The notes: a model not told the origin generated them from the sequence alone. 64,000 nucleotides of DNA from Prochlorococcus marinus XMU1410 (GCF_017696085.1 NZ_JAAORH010000001.1:186001-250000), one strand, 5' to 3'. Positions 30,083-40,181 are shown, numbered from the stretch's first letter. Numbers and translations: made by a program.

Positions 30083-31066
30083 GTGCAATTTATTGATCAA
30101 GCCAACATTATCCTTAAAGCAGGAAAAGGTGGAAATGGAATAGTTTCATTTAGAAGAGAAAAATTCGTTCCTGCTGGAGGACCTTCGGGGGGAAATGGTG
30201 GAAGAGGGGGTTCAGTTATTTTGATGGCTGATAATAACCTTCAAACATTATTAGATTTCAAATTCAAACGTGAAATAATTGCTGAAGATGGATGCAAAGG
30301 AGGTCCGAATAAGAGATCAGGTGCTTCAGGTGAGGATAGAATCCTTAAAGTCCCCTGCGGTACAGAAATAAGGGATATTAAATCCGGCATCATTTTAGGA
30401 GACTTAACTAAAGATAAACAAAGTTTAACTATTGCCATTGGAGGAAGAGGTGGACATGGTAATGCTTACTATTTAAGTAATCAAAATAGAGCCCCTGAAT
30501 CATTCACTGAAGGAAAAGATGGTGAGATATGGGAGGTTCAATTAGAACTAAAACTTCTTGCAGAGGTTGGGATTATAGGCCTTCCAAATGCTGGAAAAAG
30601 TACTTTGATTTCAGTTGTATCATCTGCCCGTCCAAAAATCGCAAATTATCCTTTCACGACTCTAATACCTAACTTAGGTGTAGTAAGAAAAATTGATGGG
30701 AATGGTTGCCTTTTTGCGGATATTCCTGGATTAATATCAGGTGCAGCTGATGGCTTAGGTTTAGGCCATGATTTTTTAAGGCACATCCAAAGAACGAAGA
30801 TACTTGTTCACTTAATTGATGCAATTGCAGAAAATCCTTTACATGATTTTGAGATTATTGAGCAGGAATTAAAAAAATATGGGAAAGGTCTTTTAGATAA
30901 AGAGAGGATAATAGTGTTAAATAAAATGGAGCTGGTAGATGATGATTATTTGAAAATAATTACAAAAAAGTTAGAAGATTTATCAAAAAAGAAAGTTTTA
31001 GTTATTTCTTCATCTTTAAAAAAAGGTTTATCCTCACTGCTTTCTGAAGTGTGGAAAAGGATCTAA
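30083..31066 (+). CDS. obgE: Obg-family GTPase
   Basis: A GTPase tied to 50S subunit assembly and the stringent response. The 327 residues contain the glycine-rich Obg fold (about residues 1-158, with [12 protein letters not shown]) and a G domain with G1 [10 protein letters not shown]3 DIPGLI and G4 NKMEL. The start is GTG at 30083, since it gives the canonical FIDQAN N-terminus. It lies 40 bp after mutS2. There is no extra C-terminal domain, as in other short Obg proteins. Confidence 0.96.
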   Translation: MQFIDQANIILKAGKGGNGIVSFRREKFVPAGGPSGGNGGRGGSVILMADNNLQTLLDFKFKREIIAEDGCKGGPNKRSGASGEDRILKVPCGTEIRDIKSGIILGDLTKDKQSLTIAIGGRGGHGNAYYLSNQNRAPESFTEGKDGEIWEVQLELKLLAEVGIIGLPNAGKSTLISVVSSARPKIANYPFTTLIPNLGVVRKIDGNGCLFADIPGLISGAADGLGLGHDFLRHIQRTKILVHLIDAIAENPLHDFEIIEQELKKYGKGLLDKERIIVLNKMELVDDDYLKIITKKLEDLSKKKVLVISSSLKKGLSSLLSEVWKRI

Positions 31067-31152
31067 CTTAAATTAAAAATTTTTTTGTAAATAAATATAC
31101 TTGATTTAATAATGAAAATTAGCCATAAATAAGATAATTCTTTAAACCTAAT

Positions 31153-31335
31153 ATGAATTTCTACAGTTGTTTTGATAAACAAGGAAAAATAATAGCTAGA
31201 TGTCAAACCATACAAGATATTGAGGTTCTTAAGAAAATGGGAAGACCGATTGTAGAAGTTAAGGAAATGAAAAATGAAGAGTCTGTGGTATGTTCTCTGA
31301 CAGGTAGCCCATCAGATTTCAATATGGATTACTAA
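31153..31335 (+). CDS. Small conserved-looking protein of unknown function (60 aa)
   Basis: A 60-residue soluble protein beginning MNFYSCFDKQGK. It has three cysteines and no membrane segment, and I recognise no domain. The case for a real gene is its clean ATG, a stop followed at once by a strong terminator, and a frame without conflict on either strand. It is convergent with cp12, with the terminator shared between them. Confidence 0.6.
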   Translation: MNFYSCFDKQGKIIARCQTIQDIEVLKKMGRPIVEVKEMKNEESVVCSLTGSPSDFNMDY

Positions 31336-31349
31336 AAGAATTCAGGCAT

Positions 31350-31380
31350 AAAAAAAAGGGCTTTTTGAGCCCTTTTTTTT
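31350..31380. terminator. Bidirectional intrinsic terminator between the 60-aa gene and cp12
   Basis: An A8-GGGCT stem, TTTTG loop and AGCCC-T8 arm. The flanking A and T runs make it work as a rho-independent terminator for both converging genes. Confidence 0.9.
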
Positions 31381-31405
31381 TGCATTATCTAATAATTAAA
31401 TAAAC

Positions 31406-31624
31406 TTAATCATCATAAACAAGACATTCTGGTTCGTCTGGGTTTGCGTCGCAAAATAATTCCAAAGCATTAGGATCATGTTTATCTTCTGGATGATGAT
31501 CCTTATATTCTTCGAGTTCTTTTAGCTCTTCAGTTAAATGTCTGACCTTTGGAAGATTGCCCTCTGCTTTTGCAGATTCGATTTCCGATTGATCTTTTTG
31601 GATGTGTTCGTCAATGGATTTCAT
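31406..31624 (-). CDS. cp12: CP12, Calvin-cycle redox regulator (C-terminal cysteine pair only)
   Basis: A 72-residue, intrinsically disordered protein that bridges GAPDH and phosphoribulokinase into an inactive complex in the dark. The C-terminal GAPDH-binding tail is clear: ALELFCDANPDEPECLVYDD, with C58 and C67 able to form the redox disulfide. The N-terminal cysteine pair of plant CP12, linked to PRK binding, is missing. The middle region has the helical EELKELEEYK stretch. The gene stands alone, with a 118-bp spacer upstream before the GST gene and a shared terminator downstream. Confidence 0.9.
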   Translation of the reverse strand: MKSIDEHIQKDQSEIESAKAEGNLPKVRHLTEELKELEEYKDHHPEDKHDPNALELFCDANPDEPECLVYDD

Positions 31625-31742
31625 TTTAAGCTTTTCGTACTTTAGTAGACATACATAACATAGTTAATTTCTAATGAAATTGCATTATCTATGAACTAAA
31701 TAAGTGTTCATTACAACATCATTTTTTTTTGGAAATTGATTT

Positions 31743-32696
31743 TTATATTTTTTCGGACTCTAATCTCATTATTTTCTCTAGCGATGGTAAAACTGGGATT
31801 AGTTGATTTGGGTTTAAAGGGAATAAAGCTTTGTAGTAATCTTTTTTCCACTCATTGTCGAAGCATGTCCTATTTACATAAGATAATTTAAAAAAATTTA
31901 GTCTCCATTCAATAATTTTCTTGAAATTTGATAGTTCTTGTTCAGTACATTTGAAAAGTTTGCTATATATCAATTCCCATCTTATAAGCGTTGGAAAAAG
32001 GTAAATATCCGCGTAGGTTAACTCTTCTCCAAATATCCAGTCACCTTTATTTTTCTGTAGTAAATTTTCAACTTCATTTATAGCTGCGAAAAGATTTTGA
32101 CTTGCTTTTTCATAAGCTAACTGGTTTCTGGCAAAACCACATTTATATACTCCATCATTAATGCGGTTATTAATTAAATCTAAAAATTTTTTATTACAGT
32201 CCTTAATAGTTAATATCTTAATTTCTGATTGAATTTTTATTGAATTGAGTAATCTTATAATTTGTGAACTTTCATTAGATAAAATATTTACTTCATCTTT
32301 TACAAAGCTAATTAAAAGAGGTAAAGTCGCTCTAAAAATAATCTTTTTATTAGCCTTTTTGTAAAAGTCTGAAAGTCTCAGGCATCCCTTAAACTTTCTA
32401 TTGAAAATCCATTCGCCATGCTCAAGATCTGCTTTTAAAAAAATAACTTTAACTTTTTTAGATAAATGTTTTATTGCGTGGACGAGTAAAGTTCTTTGAC
32501 ACCATGGACAAGAATTCCCTACCAATAAATAAATTTGTCCACTTTCATTATTAATATCGTATTCACTATCAATTGTTATACCTTTAGGCCTTTTATAGTT
32601 ACCATGTAAATCTGATGGTGCGAAGCCATTCATTAGTTGGGTCCAAAACCAAAACCAGAATTTTCTGGTTGCTTTTATAAGGTATTTATTTTGCAT
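31743..32696 (-). CDS. Glutathione S-transferase family protein (glutathionyl-hydroquinone reductase-like)
   Basis: A 317-residue protein with an N-terminal thioredoxin-fold domain and a helical C-terminal GST domain. The active-site segment is SCPWCQR with C63 and C66; Xi/omega-class GSTs and glutathionyl-hydroquinone reductases carry a CPWAxR motif at this place, so the CxxC here is a variation. The aromatic-rich N-terminus (FWFWFW) and the C-terminal FGEELTYADIYLFPTLIRW block support GST assignment. The substrate is unknown. It is divergent from the aspartoacylase-family gene with a 23-bp gap, so the promoters must overlap. Confidence 0.8.
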   Translation of the reverse strand: MQNKYLIKATRKFWFWFWTQLMNGFAPSDLHGNYKRPKGITIDSEYDINNESGQIYLLVGNSCPWCQRTLLVHAIKHLSKKVKVIFLKADLEHGEWIFNRKFKGCLRLSDFYKKANKKIIFRATLPLLISFVKDEVNILSNESSQIIRLLNSIKIQSEIKILTIKDCNKKFLDLINNRINDGVYKCGFARNQLAYEKASQNLFAAINEVENLLQKNKGDWIFGEELTYADIYLFPTLIRWELIYSKLFKCTEQELSNFKKIIEWRLNFFKLSYVNRTCFDNEWKKDYYKALFPLNPNQLIPVLPSLEKIMRLESEKI

Positions 32697-32719
32697 AAAA
32701 TTTAATTTTTAATGAAAAA

Positions 32720-33625
32720 ATGACTGTTCAAAGAATACTTATCGTTTCAGGAACTCATGGGAATGAAATTAATCCTGTTTGGGCGGTTAAACAATTTAAT
32801 AGAGAGGAAAATATTTTAAATCATGGTATTGAGTATGAATACATCATAGGTAATCCTGTTGCCTATGAAAAAGGGTGCAGATATATAGATGTAGATTTAA
32901 ATAGATCTTTTAAAGAAAGTGAGAATTGTGATCAACAAAAGAATAGCTTTTATGAAACAAATAGAGCCAATTTCTTGTTAGATGAATTTGGAATTGACGG
33001 ATCTAAACCCTGTCAAATTGTAATCGATTTGCATACTACTACTGCAAATATGGGAACTAGTATTGTTTTGTATGGGAGGAGATTTAAAGATTTTTGTTTA
33101 GCTGCGTTACTGCAGAACAAATTTGGATTGCCTATTTATTTGCACGAAAAAGATAAAGCTCAAACTGGCTTTCTTGTAGAAGCTTGGCCATGTGGTCTAG
33201 TTATTGAAATAGGAGCTGTAGCACAAAATTTTTATGATCCAAAAATCATAGATAGATTCTCTCTAATAATTAGCTCCCTAAGGGAAGAGATAGATAAATT
33301 AAAAAATAACCTTATAGAACTCCCAAAGGAATTGGTTGTTTATGTTCATCAAGGAAGCATAGATTATCCAAGAGATAAAAAAGGAGATATTGATGGCCTA
33401 ATTCATCCTGAGAGAATAAATCAAGATTGGAAAATGATTAAAAAAGGAGATCCATTATTTCTTGATAGCCAAGGAATAGTTCACAAATATGACAGAGACC
33501 AATTGATTTGGCCTGTTTTTATTGGAGAAGTTGCTTATAAGGAAAAAAAAATTGCCATGAGTTACACAAAAAAAGAAGTTATTTGTTCCAAAAAACAATG
33601 GGTTCAAGATTTTGAAAGTCTTTAA
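32720..33625 (+). CDS. Aspartoacylase / succinylglutamate desuccinylase family hydrolase
   Basis: A zinc carboxypeptidase-fold amidohydrolase of 301 residues. The metal-binding motif GTHGNE gives H13 and E16. The substrate-binding DLNRSF block, the third zinc histidine in DLHTTTANMG and the catalytic glutamate in VIEIGAV are all present, so it should be active. Family members cleave N-acetylaspartate or related acyl-amino acids; the substrate in cyanobacteria is not evident from context. The 435 bp between it and psbA holds no gene. Confidence 0.82.
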   Translation: MTVQRILIVSGTHGNEINPVWAVKQFNREENILNHGIEYEYIIGNPVAYEKGCRYIDVDLNRSFKESENCDQQKNSFYETNRANFLLDEFGIDGSKPCQIVIDLHTTTANMGTSIVLYGRRFKDFCLAALLQNKFGLPIYLHEKDKAQTGFLVEAWPCGLVIEIGAVAQNFYDPKIIDRFSLIISSLREEIDKLKNNLIELPKELVVYVHQGSIDYPRDKKGDIDGLIHPERINQDWKMIKKGDPLFLDSQGIVHKYDRDQLIWPVFIGEVAYKEKKIAMSYTKKEVICSKKQWVQDFESL

Positions 33626-33960
33626 ATTAAGAAACCGGAACAATAAATCATTGAAAACTAATAAGGATTTTTTATTTAATAGATAAGTTTATTTAATGTT
33701 CAATACTTTAATTTTTTTTACTAACTCTTAAACCTTAAAAACCTAAATTCTTTCGCTCCAATAGATAACAGCTCCAAAACCCTCTAATTGCAGTCTTCTA
33801 AACCTAGCCTCTTTTAAGGAGACTACCTCTTTCGATCTTTTTCCGTTAAGAAGCCATTCGATTATTACCAAGTTTAATCACCAATTACAAAGAAAATATT
33901 AAGACACGAAGTCTCTTTTATTAGTATTTCGCAAAAATAACTTTACCTACAGAAAAATAA

Positions 33961-33990
33961 TTTACACATTTTTAGCGATTTTGGTCTAAA
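33961..33990 (+). promoter_or_regulatory. Probable psbA promoter
   Basis: TTTACA at 33961-33966 and TCTAAA at 33985-33990, 18 bases apart, form a plausible sigma-70 pair. Cyanobacterial psbA genes commonly have a TTTACA-like -35 box. A start near 33997 would leave a leader of about 60 bases. Confidence 0.5.
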
Positions 33991-34000
33991 ATCTTCGAAG

Positions 34001-34045
34001 CGGAATCTATTTTCCGTTTTTATTTACACGTCTCACTTTAGAGAC
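34001..34045 (+). promoter_or_regulatory. Two small hairpins in the psbA leader
   Basis: CGGAA (34001-34005) can pair with TTCCG (34012-34016), and GTCTC (34030-34034) with GAGAC (34041-34045). The second ends 15 bases before the ATG, a place where it could affect ribosome loading or mRNA stability. Confidence 0.45.
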
Positions 34046-34060
34046 ATACTTTACGAACTC

Positions 34061-35143
34061 ATGACAACTATTCAGCAGCAGCGTTCTTCGCTGTTAAAAG
34101 GTTGGCCACAGTTTTGTGAGTGGGTAACATCAACTAACAACAGAATTTATGTTGGTTGGTTCGGCGTCTTAATGATTCCATGCCTACTTACAGCAGCGGC
34201 TTGCTTCATCGTTGCATTCATCGCAGCACCACCAGTAGACATCGACGGAATTAGAGAGCCAGTTGCTGGTTCATTCCTATACGGAAACAACATCATCTCA
34301 GGTGCAGTTGTTCCTTCATCTAACGCTATTGGTCTACACTTCTACCCAATTTGGGAAGCAGCTACTGTAGATGAGTGGTTATACAACGGTGGTCCTTACC
34401 AGCTTGTAATTTTCCACTTCCTAATTGGTATCTCAGCATACATGGGAAGACAGTGGGAGCTTTCATACCGTTTAGGTATGCGTCCTTGGATCTGTGTTGC
34501 ATACTCTGCACCAGTTTCAGCAGCTTTCGCAGTATTTCTTGTATACCCATTCGGTCAAGGTTCATTCTCTGACGGAATGCCTCTAGGTATCTCTGGAACA
34601 TTCAACTTCATGTTTGTTTTCCAGGCAGAGCACAACATTCTTATGCACCCATTCCACATGGCTGGTGTTGCTGGTATGTTCGGAGGATCTTTATTCTCAG
34701 CTATGCACGGTTCACTTGTTACTTCATCTCTAATCAGAGAAACAACTGAGACAGAGTCTCAGAACTATGGTTACAAGTTCGGACAAGAAGAAGAAACATA
34801 TAACATCGTTGCAGCTCATGGCTACTTCGGTCGTTTGATCTTCCAATATGCTTCATTCAACAACAGCAGAAGTCTTCACTTCTTCCTAGCTGTATTCCCA
34901 GTTGTTTGTGTATGGTTAACTTCAATGGGTATCTGCACAATGGCATTCAACCTTAACGGTTTCAACTTCAACCAGTCAGTTGTTGATGCAAACGGTAAGA
35001 TTGTTCCTACATGGGGAGACGTTCTTAACAGAGCAAACCTAGGTATGGAAGTAATGCACGAGCGTAACGCTCACAACTTCCCACTTGATCTAGCAGCAGC
35101 TGAGTCTACAACAGTAGCTCTTTCAGCTCCAGCTATCGGTTAA
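34061..35143 (+). CDS. psbA: Photosystem II D1 protein
   Basis: Reaction-centre subunit holding the Mn cluster, TyrZ, P680 chlorophylls, pheophytin and QB in the thylakoid. At 360 residues it is full length. Q131 (position 130 in standard numbering) is the D1:1-type residue near pheophytin. The C-terminus keeps the manganese ligands in [15 protein letters not shown] and the CtpA-cleaved tail. Phe, Asn, Tyr and His are written mostly with C-ending codons (TTC, AAC, TAC, CAC), unlike the AT-ending codons of neighbours, as expected for a very highly expressed gene. It has its own promoter and terminator, so it is monocistronic. Confidence 0.99.
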   Translation: MTTIQQQRSSLLKGWPQFCEWVTSTNNRIYVGWFGVLMIPCLLTAAACFIVAFIAAPPVDIDGIREPVAGSFLYGNNIISGAVVPSSNAIGLHFYPIWEAATVDEWLYNGGPYQLVIFHFLIGISAYMGRQWELSYRLGMRPWICVAYSAPVSAAFAVFLVYPFGQGSFSDGMPLGISGTFNFMFVFQAEHNILMHPFHMAGVAGMFGGSLFSAMHGSLVTSSLIRETTETESQNYGYKFGQEEETYNIVAAHGYFGRLIFQYASFNNSRSLHFFLAVFPVVCVWLTSMGICTMAFNLNGFNFNQSVVDANGKIVPTWGDVLNRANLGMEVMHERNAHNFPLDLAAAESTTVALSAPAIG

Positions 35144-35164
35144 GCTTAAAGTTCTTAAATTTAC

Positions 35165-35192
35165 AAGCCCCCTTTTTGGGGGCTTTTTTTTT
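35165..35192 (+). terminator. psbA intrinsic terminator
   Basis: AAGCCCCC, TTTTT loop and GGGGGCTT followed by a T run, 21 bases after the psbA stop: a strong GC-rich hairpin. Confidence 0.93.
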
Positions 35193-35252
35193 GTTTAATT
35201 TTCAATTGGTTTCATATAATGTTTATATATAGATAAAACATTTGATATTTCT

Positions 35253-36350
35253 ATGAGTAGTAGTTTTGGAAAAATTTTTCGTGTTAGTACTTTTGGAGAA
35301 TCACATGGTGGTGCAGTAGGAGTTATCCTTGATGGATGTCCCCCTAAGTTAAAAGTAGATATAAATCTGATACAAAATGAATTAGATAGACGAAGGCCTG
35401 GCCAAAGTGACATTACAACGCCCAGAAATGAAGAAGATAAAATTGAAATATTAAGTGGGATAAAGGAAGGGTTCACACTTGGAACTCCAATAGCGATGTT
35501 GGTAAGAAACAAGGATCAAAGACCACGAGACTATGATAATTTGGAACAAGTATTTAGACCTTCTCATGCAGATGGTACATATCATCTGAAATATGGAATT
35601 CAGGCAAGTTCTGGCGGTGGAAGAGCCTCTGCTAGAGAAACAATTGGGAGAGTAGCTGCTGGTGCTGTAGCAAAACAATTATTAAAAACCTTCTGTAACA
35701 CTGAAATACTATCTTGGGTAAAGCGTATACATGATATTGATTCTGATATAAATAAAGAGAAGATTTCTCTCAAAAAAATAGATTCTAATATTGTTAGATG
35801 TCCAGATGAAAATGTATCAACAGAAATGATCGAGAGAATTAAGGAATTAAAGCGTCAAGGAGACTCTTGCGGCGGTGTTATTGAATGTCTAGTAAGGAAT
35901 GTTCCCTCGGGTCTTGGAATGCCAGTTTTTGATAAATTAGAAGCTGATTTAGCAAAGGCTTTGATGTCTTTGCCTGCCACGAAAGGCTTTGAAATAGGTT
36001 CAGGTTTCTCTGGAACTTATTTAAAAGGAAGCGAACATAATGATGCATTCATCAAGTCTGATGATATTAGTAAGTTAAGAACAACATCAAACAATTCAGG
36101 AGGTATACAGGGCGGAATAAGTAATGGTGAAAATATCGAGATGAAGATAGCTTTTAAACCTACAGCAACTATCGGGAAAGAACAGAAAACAGTAAATGCT
36201 GAAGGTAAAGAAGTACTTATGAAAGCAAAAGGGAGGCACGATCCATGCGTTCTACCAAGAGCAGTTCCCATGGTTGATGCTATGGTAGCTCTAGTACTTG
36301 CTGATCATTTGCTTCTAAATCATGCTCAATGTGACTTAATAAATAAGTAG
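35253..36350 (+). CDS. aroC: Chorismate synthase
   Basis: Removes phosphate from EPSP to give chorismate, the branch point for aromatic amino acids, folate and quinones; it requires reduced FMN. The 365-residue protein shows the signature [14 protein letters not shown] near the N-terminus, the [15 protein letters not shown] loop and the C-terminal [13 protein letters not shown] block. Length is standard. It has an independent start 60 bp beyond the psbA terminator. Confidence 0.97.
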   Translation: MSSSFGKIFRVSTFGESHGGAVGVILDGCPPKLKVDINLIQNELDRRRPGQSDITTPRNEEDKIEILSGIKEGFTLGTPIAMLVRNKDQRPRDYDNLEQVFRPSHADGTYHLKYGIQASSGGGRASARETIGRVAAGAVAKQLLKTFCNTEILSWVKRIHDIDSDINKEKISLKKIDSNIVRCPDENVSTEMIERIKELKRQGDSCGGVIECLVRNVPSGLGMPVFDKLEADLAKALMSLPATKGFEIGSGFSGTYLKGSEHNDAFIKSDDISKLRTTSNNSGGIQGGISNGENIEMKIAFKPTATIGKEQKTVNAEGKEVLMKAKGRHDPCVLPRAVPMVDAMVALVLADHLLLNHAQCDLINK

Positions 36351-36384
36351 TATTTTTGTTGAATAAATTATATTTATCTTTGAT

Positions 36385-37011
36385 TTAATTATTTTTGAGC
36401 CATTCAAATATTTTTGGATCAAATTTTTTATTTTTGATAGCTTTATCTCCAATTACGACTGCTTTATACCCTAAAGATTTATAAGTTTTTAAATCATTGA
36501 TTGATAGTCCTCCAGCAGCAATGAAATCAATATTTGTATAGTTGAGTATATCTATCGAACTATCTTTACTGTTTATTGGGTAAATTTTGATAATTTTGCA
36601 ATTTAAATCTATCGCTTCCTTAAGATCTTTTAAATTATTAATTCCAGGAATTAATAAATAACTTTTTGACTGCGCATAATTGAAAAGATCTTTATCCCAA
36701 AATTTCATCATCGAAAAATTTAATCCAATTTTTAAAGAATCTTGTATTGATTGCTTATTAACTATGGAGGCGGAGCCTAAATTAATTCTTGGATATTTAA
36801 TTTTGATATCGGATACAAAATCGAACCAATTTTCGTTGTTAGACCAACTTATTTCAATATTCTTTAATCCTAATTTTACTAAGTATTCTAATTCTTCAAA
36901 AAATGAATTTCTTATAGAGGTATTTGAGTAAATATTATCTTCAGGTTTTATAAGTAAAAAAAAAGACTCAGTTTTCAGGAACTCCGAAAAAGAATCTTCT
37001 TTATTATTCAT
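36385..37011 (-). CDS. KDPG/KHG aldolase family protein, divergent (Eda-like)
   Basis: A 208-residue TIM-barrel protein that lines up with KDPG aldolase: the base E53 in NIEIS, LIPG at 120-123, the Schiff-base lysine K142 in KIYPI, and AGGL at the phosphate site. The arginine that follows the glutamate by four residues in Escherichia coli Eda (R49, in LRT) is replaced (SWSN here), and TGGI has become AGGL. It probably still makes a lysine Schiff base, but the substrate may differ from KDPG. If it is a true Eda it would serve the Entner-Doudoroff route. It lies 21 bp downstream of ftsH on the same strand. Confidence 0.7.
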   Translation of the reverse strand: MNNKEDSFSEFLKTESFFLLIKPEDNIYSNTSIRNSFFEELEYLVKLGLKNIEISWSNNENWFDFVSDIKIKYPRINLGSASIVNKQSIQDSLKIGLNFSMMKFWDKDLFNYAQSKSYLLIPGINNLKDLKEAIDLNCKIIKIYPINSKDSSIDILNYTNIDFIAAGGLSINDLKTYKSLGYKAVVIGDKAIKNKKFDPKIFEWLKNN

Positions 37012-37032
37012 TAAAAATTTAAACTTTCGCGA

Positions 37033-38886
37033 TTAAATATAGTTTGCGACTTTTACTTCTGAGCGGTTAAGCAAATCTTGGATATCTTCAGTATCTATAG
37101 TTTCTCTTTCAATTAGCATTTGAGCCATTTCGTCTAGAACTATTCTGTTATCTGATAAAACTTTTGTAGCTCTCTTATAGGCCACATCAACAAGTTCTGA
37201 AACCTCTACATCAATTGTTGCGGCCGTGTCTTCAGAAAAGTCTCTTGTAGAGCTCATATCTCTTCCGAGAAACATTCCACCTTGAGATTGACCTAGAGCG
37301 ACAGGACCTATTTTGTCACTCATGCCGAATTTAGTGATCATTTGTCTTGCTACATTAGCAACTTGTTGTAAATCATTTGAAGCTCCAGTTGTTACTTCTT
37401 CTTCTCCATAAACAATTTCTTCAGCAACTCTTCCACCAAGAGCTACAGCCATTTGATTTTGAAGGTAAGAACGAGAGTAAAGACCAGATTCCATTCTTTC
37501 TTCACTTGGAGTAAAGAAGGTTAGACCTCCAGCTTGACCTCTTGGAATAATTGAAACTTTTGCTACTGGATCATAATCAGGCATTAATGCTCCAACGAGT
37601 GCATGACCAGCTTCGTGATAAGCAACTAATTCTTTTTTCTTATCACTGATTACTCTATCTTTCTTTTCTGGGCCAGCCATAACTCTTTCAATTGCATCAC
37701 CTACTTCATCGTTGCTTACTTTATCTAAATCTTTTCTAGCTGCTAATATTGCTGCTTCATTTAAGAGGTTAGCTAAATCTGCACCAGTAAATCCTGGTGT
37801 TCTTCTAGCAACTTTATCTAAATCTACGTCTTTTGAAAGAGTTTTATCTTTCGCATGAACATTTAATATCTGCAATCTTCCAGCATAATCTGGTCTATCT
37901 ACTGTTACCTGTCTATCGAATCTTCCAGGACGCATTAAAGCTGAATCTAAGACATCTGGTCTGTTGGTGGCAGCAACTATTATTATTCCTGAATTACCTT
38001 CGAAACCATCCATTTCAGTTAGGAGTTGATTTAATGTTTGCTCTCTTTCATCATTTCCTCCGCCCATACCAGCACCCCTTTGTCTTCCAACTGCATCTAT
38101 TTCGTCAATAAAAACAATACAAGGAGCATTCTTTTTAGCTTGTTCAAAAAGATCTCTAACTCTGCTAGCTCCAACTCCTACAAACATCTCTACAAATTCT
38201 GAACCAGATATTGAGAAAAAAGGTACACCTGCTTCTCCAGCTACTGCTTTTGCTAACAATGTTTTTCCTGTCCCAGGAGGGCCAACAAGAAGAACTCCTT
38301 TCGGAATTTTTGCTCCTACTGCAGTAAATCTATCTGGGCTCTTAAGAAAATCTACAACTTCTGTAAGTTCTAATTTTGCCCCTTCAACACCAGCAACATC
38401 TGAAAAGGTTACTTGTGTAGATGGTTCCATTTGCAATCTAGCTTTGCTTTTACCAAAACTCATGGCAGGGTTACCACCTCCAGCATTACCACTTTGGGAT
38501 CTTCTGAAAAGAAAAAATAAGCCTCCGATCAAAAGTACTGGAAAAATTAAGCTACTTATAGCTTGTTGCCATGGATTGGCTAATTTTGTAGGAGTTACAG
38601 CTATATCTACATTATTCTCAGTCAGTATTTTTAATAAATCTTTGTCAGGGGCTAAATTGACCTCAGACCTGCTCCCATCATTTTCAACAACTTGAGCTGT
38701 GGCATTATCTGGAGATATTAGGACTCTACTGATTTCTTTATCTTGTACTGCCTCTATAAAATCACTATATCTCAAGGTCTTTGTAGAACTTTCAGTATTA
38801 GGTTTATCAAAAACTGATGTACCAATGAAAATTACAGTAATAACAGCTAGGACATAAAGTCCTACGTTTCTCCAACGTTTGTTCAC
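37033..38886 (-). CDS. ftsH: FtsH zinc metalloprotease, thylakoid type
   Basis: Membrane-bound AAA+ protease; in cyanobacteria such proteins degrade photodamaged D1 during PSII repair. The 617 residues contain two N-terminal membrane helices around an exposed loop, the AAA module with GPPGTGKT and [13 protein letters not shown], the second region of homology with [19 protein letters not shown], and the zinc site HEAGH. The start is GTG (38886). Close similarity to the FtsH2/FtsH3 group is my impression from length and motifs; the exact paralogue is not settled. It sits within a few kb of psbA. Confidence 0.95.
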   Translation of the reverse strand: MNKRWRNVGLYVLAVITVIFIGTSVFDKPNTESSTKTLRYSDFIEAVQDKEISRVLISPDNATAQVVENDGSRSEVNLAPDKDLLKILTENNVDIAVTPTKLANPWQQAISSLIFPVLLIGGLFFLFRRSQSGNAGGGNPAMSFGKSKARLQMEPSTQVTFSDVAGVEGAKLELTEVVDFLKSPDRFTAVGAKIPKGVLLVGPPGTGKTLLAKAVAGEAGVPFFSISGSEFVEMFVGVGASRVRDLFEQAKKNAPCIVFIDEIDAVGRQRGAGMGGGNDEREQTLNQLLTEMDGFEGNSGIIIVAATNRPDVLDSALMRPGRFDRQVTVDRPDYAGRLQILNVHAKDKTLSKDVDLDKVARRTPGFTGADLANLLNEAAILAARKDLDKVSNDEVGDAIERVMAGPEKKDRVISDKKKELVAYHEAGHALVGALMPDYDPVAKVSIIPRGQAGGLTFFTPSEERMESGLYSRSYLQNQMAVALGGRVAEEIVYGEEEVTTGASNDLQQVANVARQMITKFGMSDKIGPVALGQSQGGMFLGRDMSSTRDFSEDTAATIDVEVSELVDVAYKRATKVLSDNRIVLDEMAQMLIERETIDTEDIQDLLNRSEVKVANYI

Positions 38887-38932
38887 AATAAAAAATCTTT
38901 AATAAATCTATAATACTAATAATAAAACATTA

Positions 38933-40108
38933 TTAAGAGCGTCTTAGAACATCTACTACACTTTTGAATGCAAACCATTCAGGAATTGGTTCGCCATTCC
39001 TTAATTTCTTTCTAAATTCAGTACCACTAAGTTTCATAATTTCATAATTTAATTCTTTGGCTTCTTCAGCTGTTATATATCCTTTTTCCTTCGTATAAAC
39101 TAAATTTTTTGAAGGAACAGTTTGCATCATCAATTCATCTGCACACTTATTTGCAAAATTCTGGGCGTCATATGGACCATAAAAATCCTCACCAGTTGAT
39201 GAAGACTTACAACCAGCCATATCTCTACCAATAATAAAGTGGGTGCAGCCATAATTTCTTCTGATTATCATATGTTGCAGAGCTTCTCTTGGCCCCGCCA
39301 TATGCATTGAATAAGGTAAAAAAGCCCATTTTATTCTTTCATCAGATATTTCCTCTTCTAATTCTTTATAGGTCAAATATCTAACTTTGCCCGGGATATC
39401 ATCTTGTTGAGTTGGTCCACAAGTTGGATGAACTAAAACAACTGATTTAGAGGAGACATTTTCTGAAAGTAAGGCATTAGTAAATAATTCATAATGTGCT
39501 CTATGAATTGGATTTCTGCATTGAAATGCAACTACATCATGATTTGATGGCAGTGTAGATCTAACTTCTTCTGGGGTTTTGCAGGGGAATTCTCTAGTTG
39601 GTAGTTCGAAACCATAAACTCTTCCTCCTATATAAAATCTCCCTCTCTCGTTAAAAATCATCTTAACAGCAGGATGATCTAAAGAATTAGTACCATAACA
39701 AAGTTCAGCTTCTAAGGATTTGTCAGGCTCCCATTTAGAGCTAACTTCTAAAACTGCTATTTTTTGTTTTTTATAAGTAAGTAATATTGTCTCTCCAGCT
39801 TTTACTTTTTCATTATTTGAATCAAATACAATGGGCAAGCCAAAAAGCAACCCGTTTGTATTTCTATTATTTTTAATTACCGAATTATAGTTTTTTTCAT
39901 CCATAAAACCTTCCAATGGAGAAAAAGCTCCAACCATCAAAAGTTCTACATCGCATGCATTTCTCTCGCTACATTCAAACTCATAAGTAGCTTGAGAGAT
40001 AAGATCATTTTTAAGGTTTTTATCTTTGATAATTAAATTTTTTAGTTCCCCTCCATAAGGCGGTATTAGTCCATTAGTATCTGTTTTAGCTTTTTGTTGT
40101 AATTCCAT
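38933..40108 (-). CDS. sat: ATP sulfurylase (sulfate adenylyltransferase)
   Basis: Activates sulfate with ATP to adenosine 5'-phosphosulfate, the first step of sulfate assimilation. The 391-residue protein has the QCRNPIHRAHYEL active-site block (QxRNPxHxxH), the GPREALQHMIIRRNYGCTHFIIGRDMAG region split across its centre, and the C-terminal FRKKLRNGEPIPEW. No APS kinase domain is fused. It starts at an ATG 73 bp from the psbO stop, with the psbO terminator between the two genes. Confidence 0.96.
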   Translation of the reverse strand: MELQQKAKTDTNGLIPPYGGELKNLIIKDKNLKNDLISQATYEFECSERNACDVELLMVGAFSPLEGFMDEKNYNSVIKNNRNTNGLLFGLPIVFDSNNEKVKAGETILLTYKKQKIAVLEVSSKWEPDKSLEAELCYGTNSLDHPAVKMIFNERGRFYIGGRVYGFELPTREFPCKTPEEVRSTLPSNHDVVAFQCRNPIHRAHYELFTNALLSENVSSKSVVLVHPTCGPTQQDDIPGKVRYLTYKELEEEISDERIKWAFLPYSMHMAGPREALQHMIIRRNYGCTHFIIGRDMAGCKSSSTGEDFYGPYDAQNFANKCADELMMQTVPSKNLVYTKEKGYITAEEAKELNYEIMKLSGTEFRKKLRNGEPIPEWFAFKSVVDVLRRS

Positions 40109-40143
40109 TTTTTAAATTGATTTAAAGAAAAATTTTGAAAAAA

Positions 40144-40167
40144 AAAGAGGGGTTTAACCCCCTTTTT
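40144..40167 (-). terminator. psbO intrinsic terminator
   Basis: GGGGTT/AACCCC stem with a one-base loop at its centre, flanked by A and T tracts. Read on the minus strand it lies just after the psbO stop and ends in a T run. Confidence 0.8.
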
Positions 40168-40181
40168 CTCTTAAGTAAGAT

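Larger units (their letters stand above)
33626..34060 (+). other. Long intergenic region upstream of psbA
   Basis: The largest gene-free stretch in the window (435 bp). I find no open frame longer than about 11 codons on the plus strand and no tRNA. The right third holds the probable psbA promoter and two leader hairpins. The left part (33700-33900) is slightly richer in C than its surroundings, with no motif I can name. Confidence 0.6.

Noticed and set aside
33700-33900. A possible tRNA or small RNA in the psbA upstream region
   Set aside because: I could not form a cloverleaf or a terminator-ended stem; a small RNA cannot be excluded but is unsupported.
34362-34601. Open frames on both strands inside psbA
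   Set aside because: Byproduct of the GC-richer codon use of psbA; no start context and no recognisable protein.
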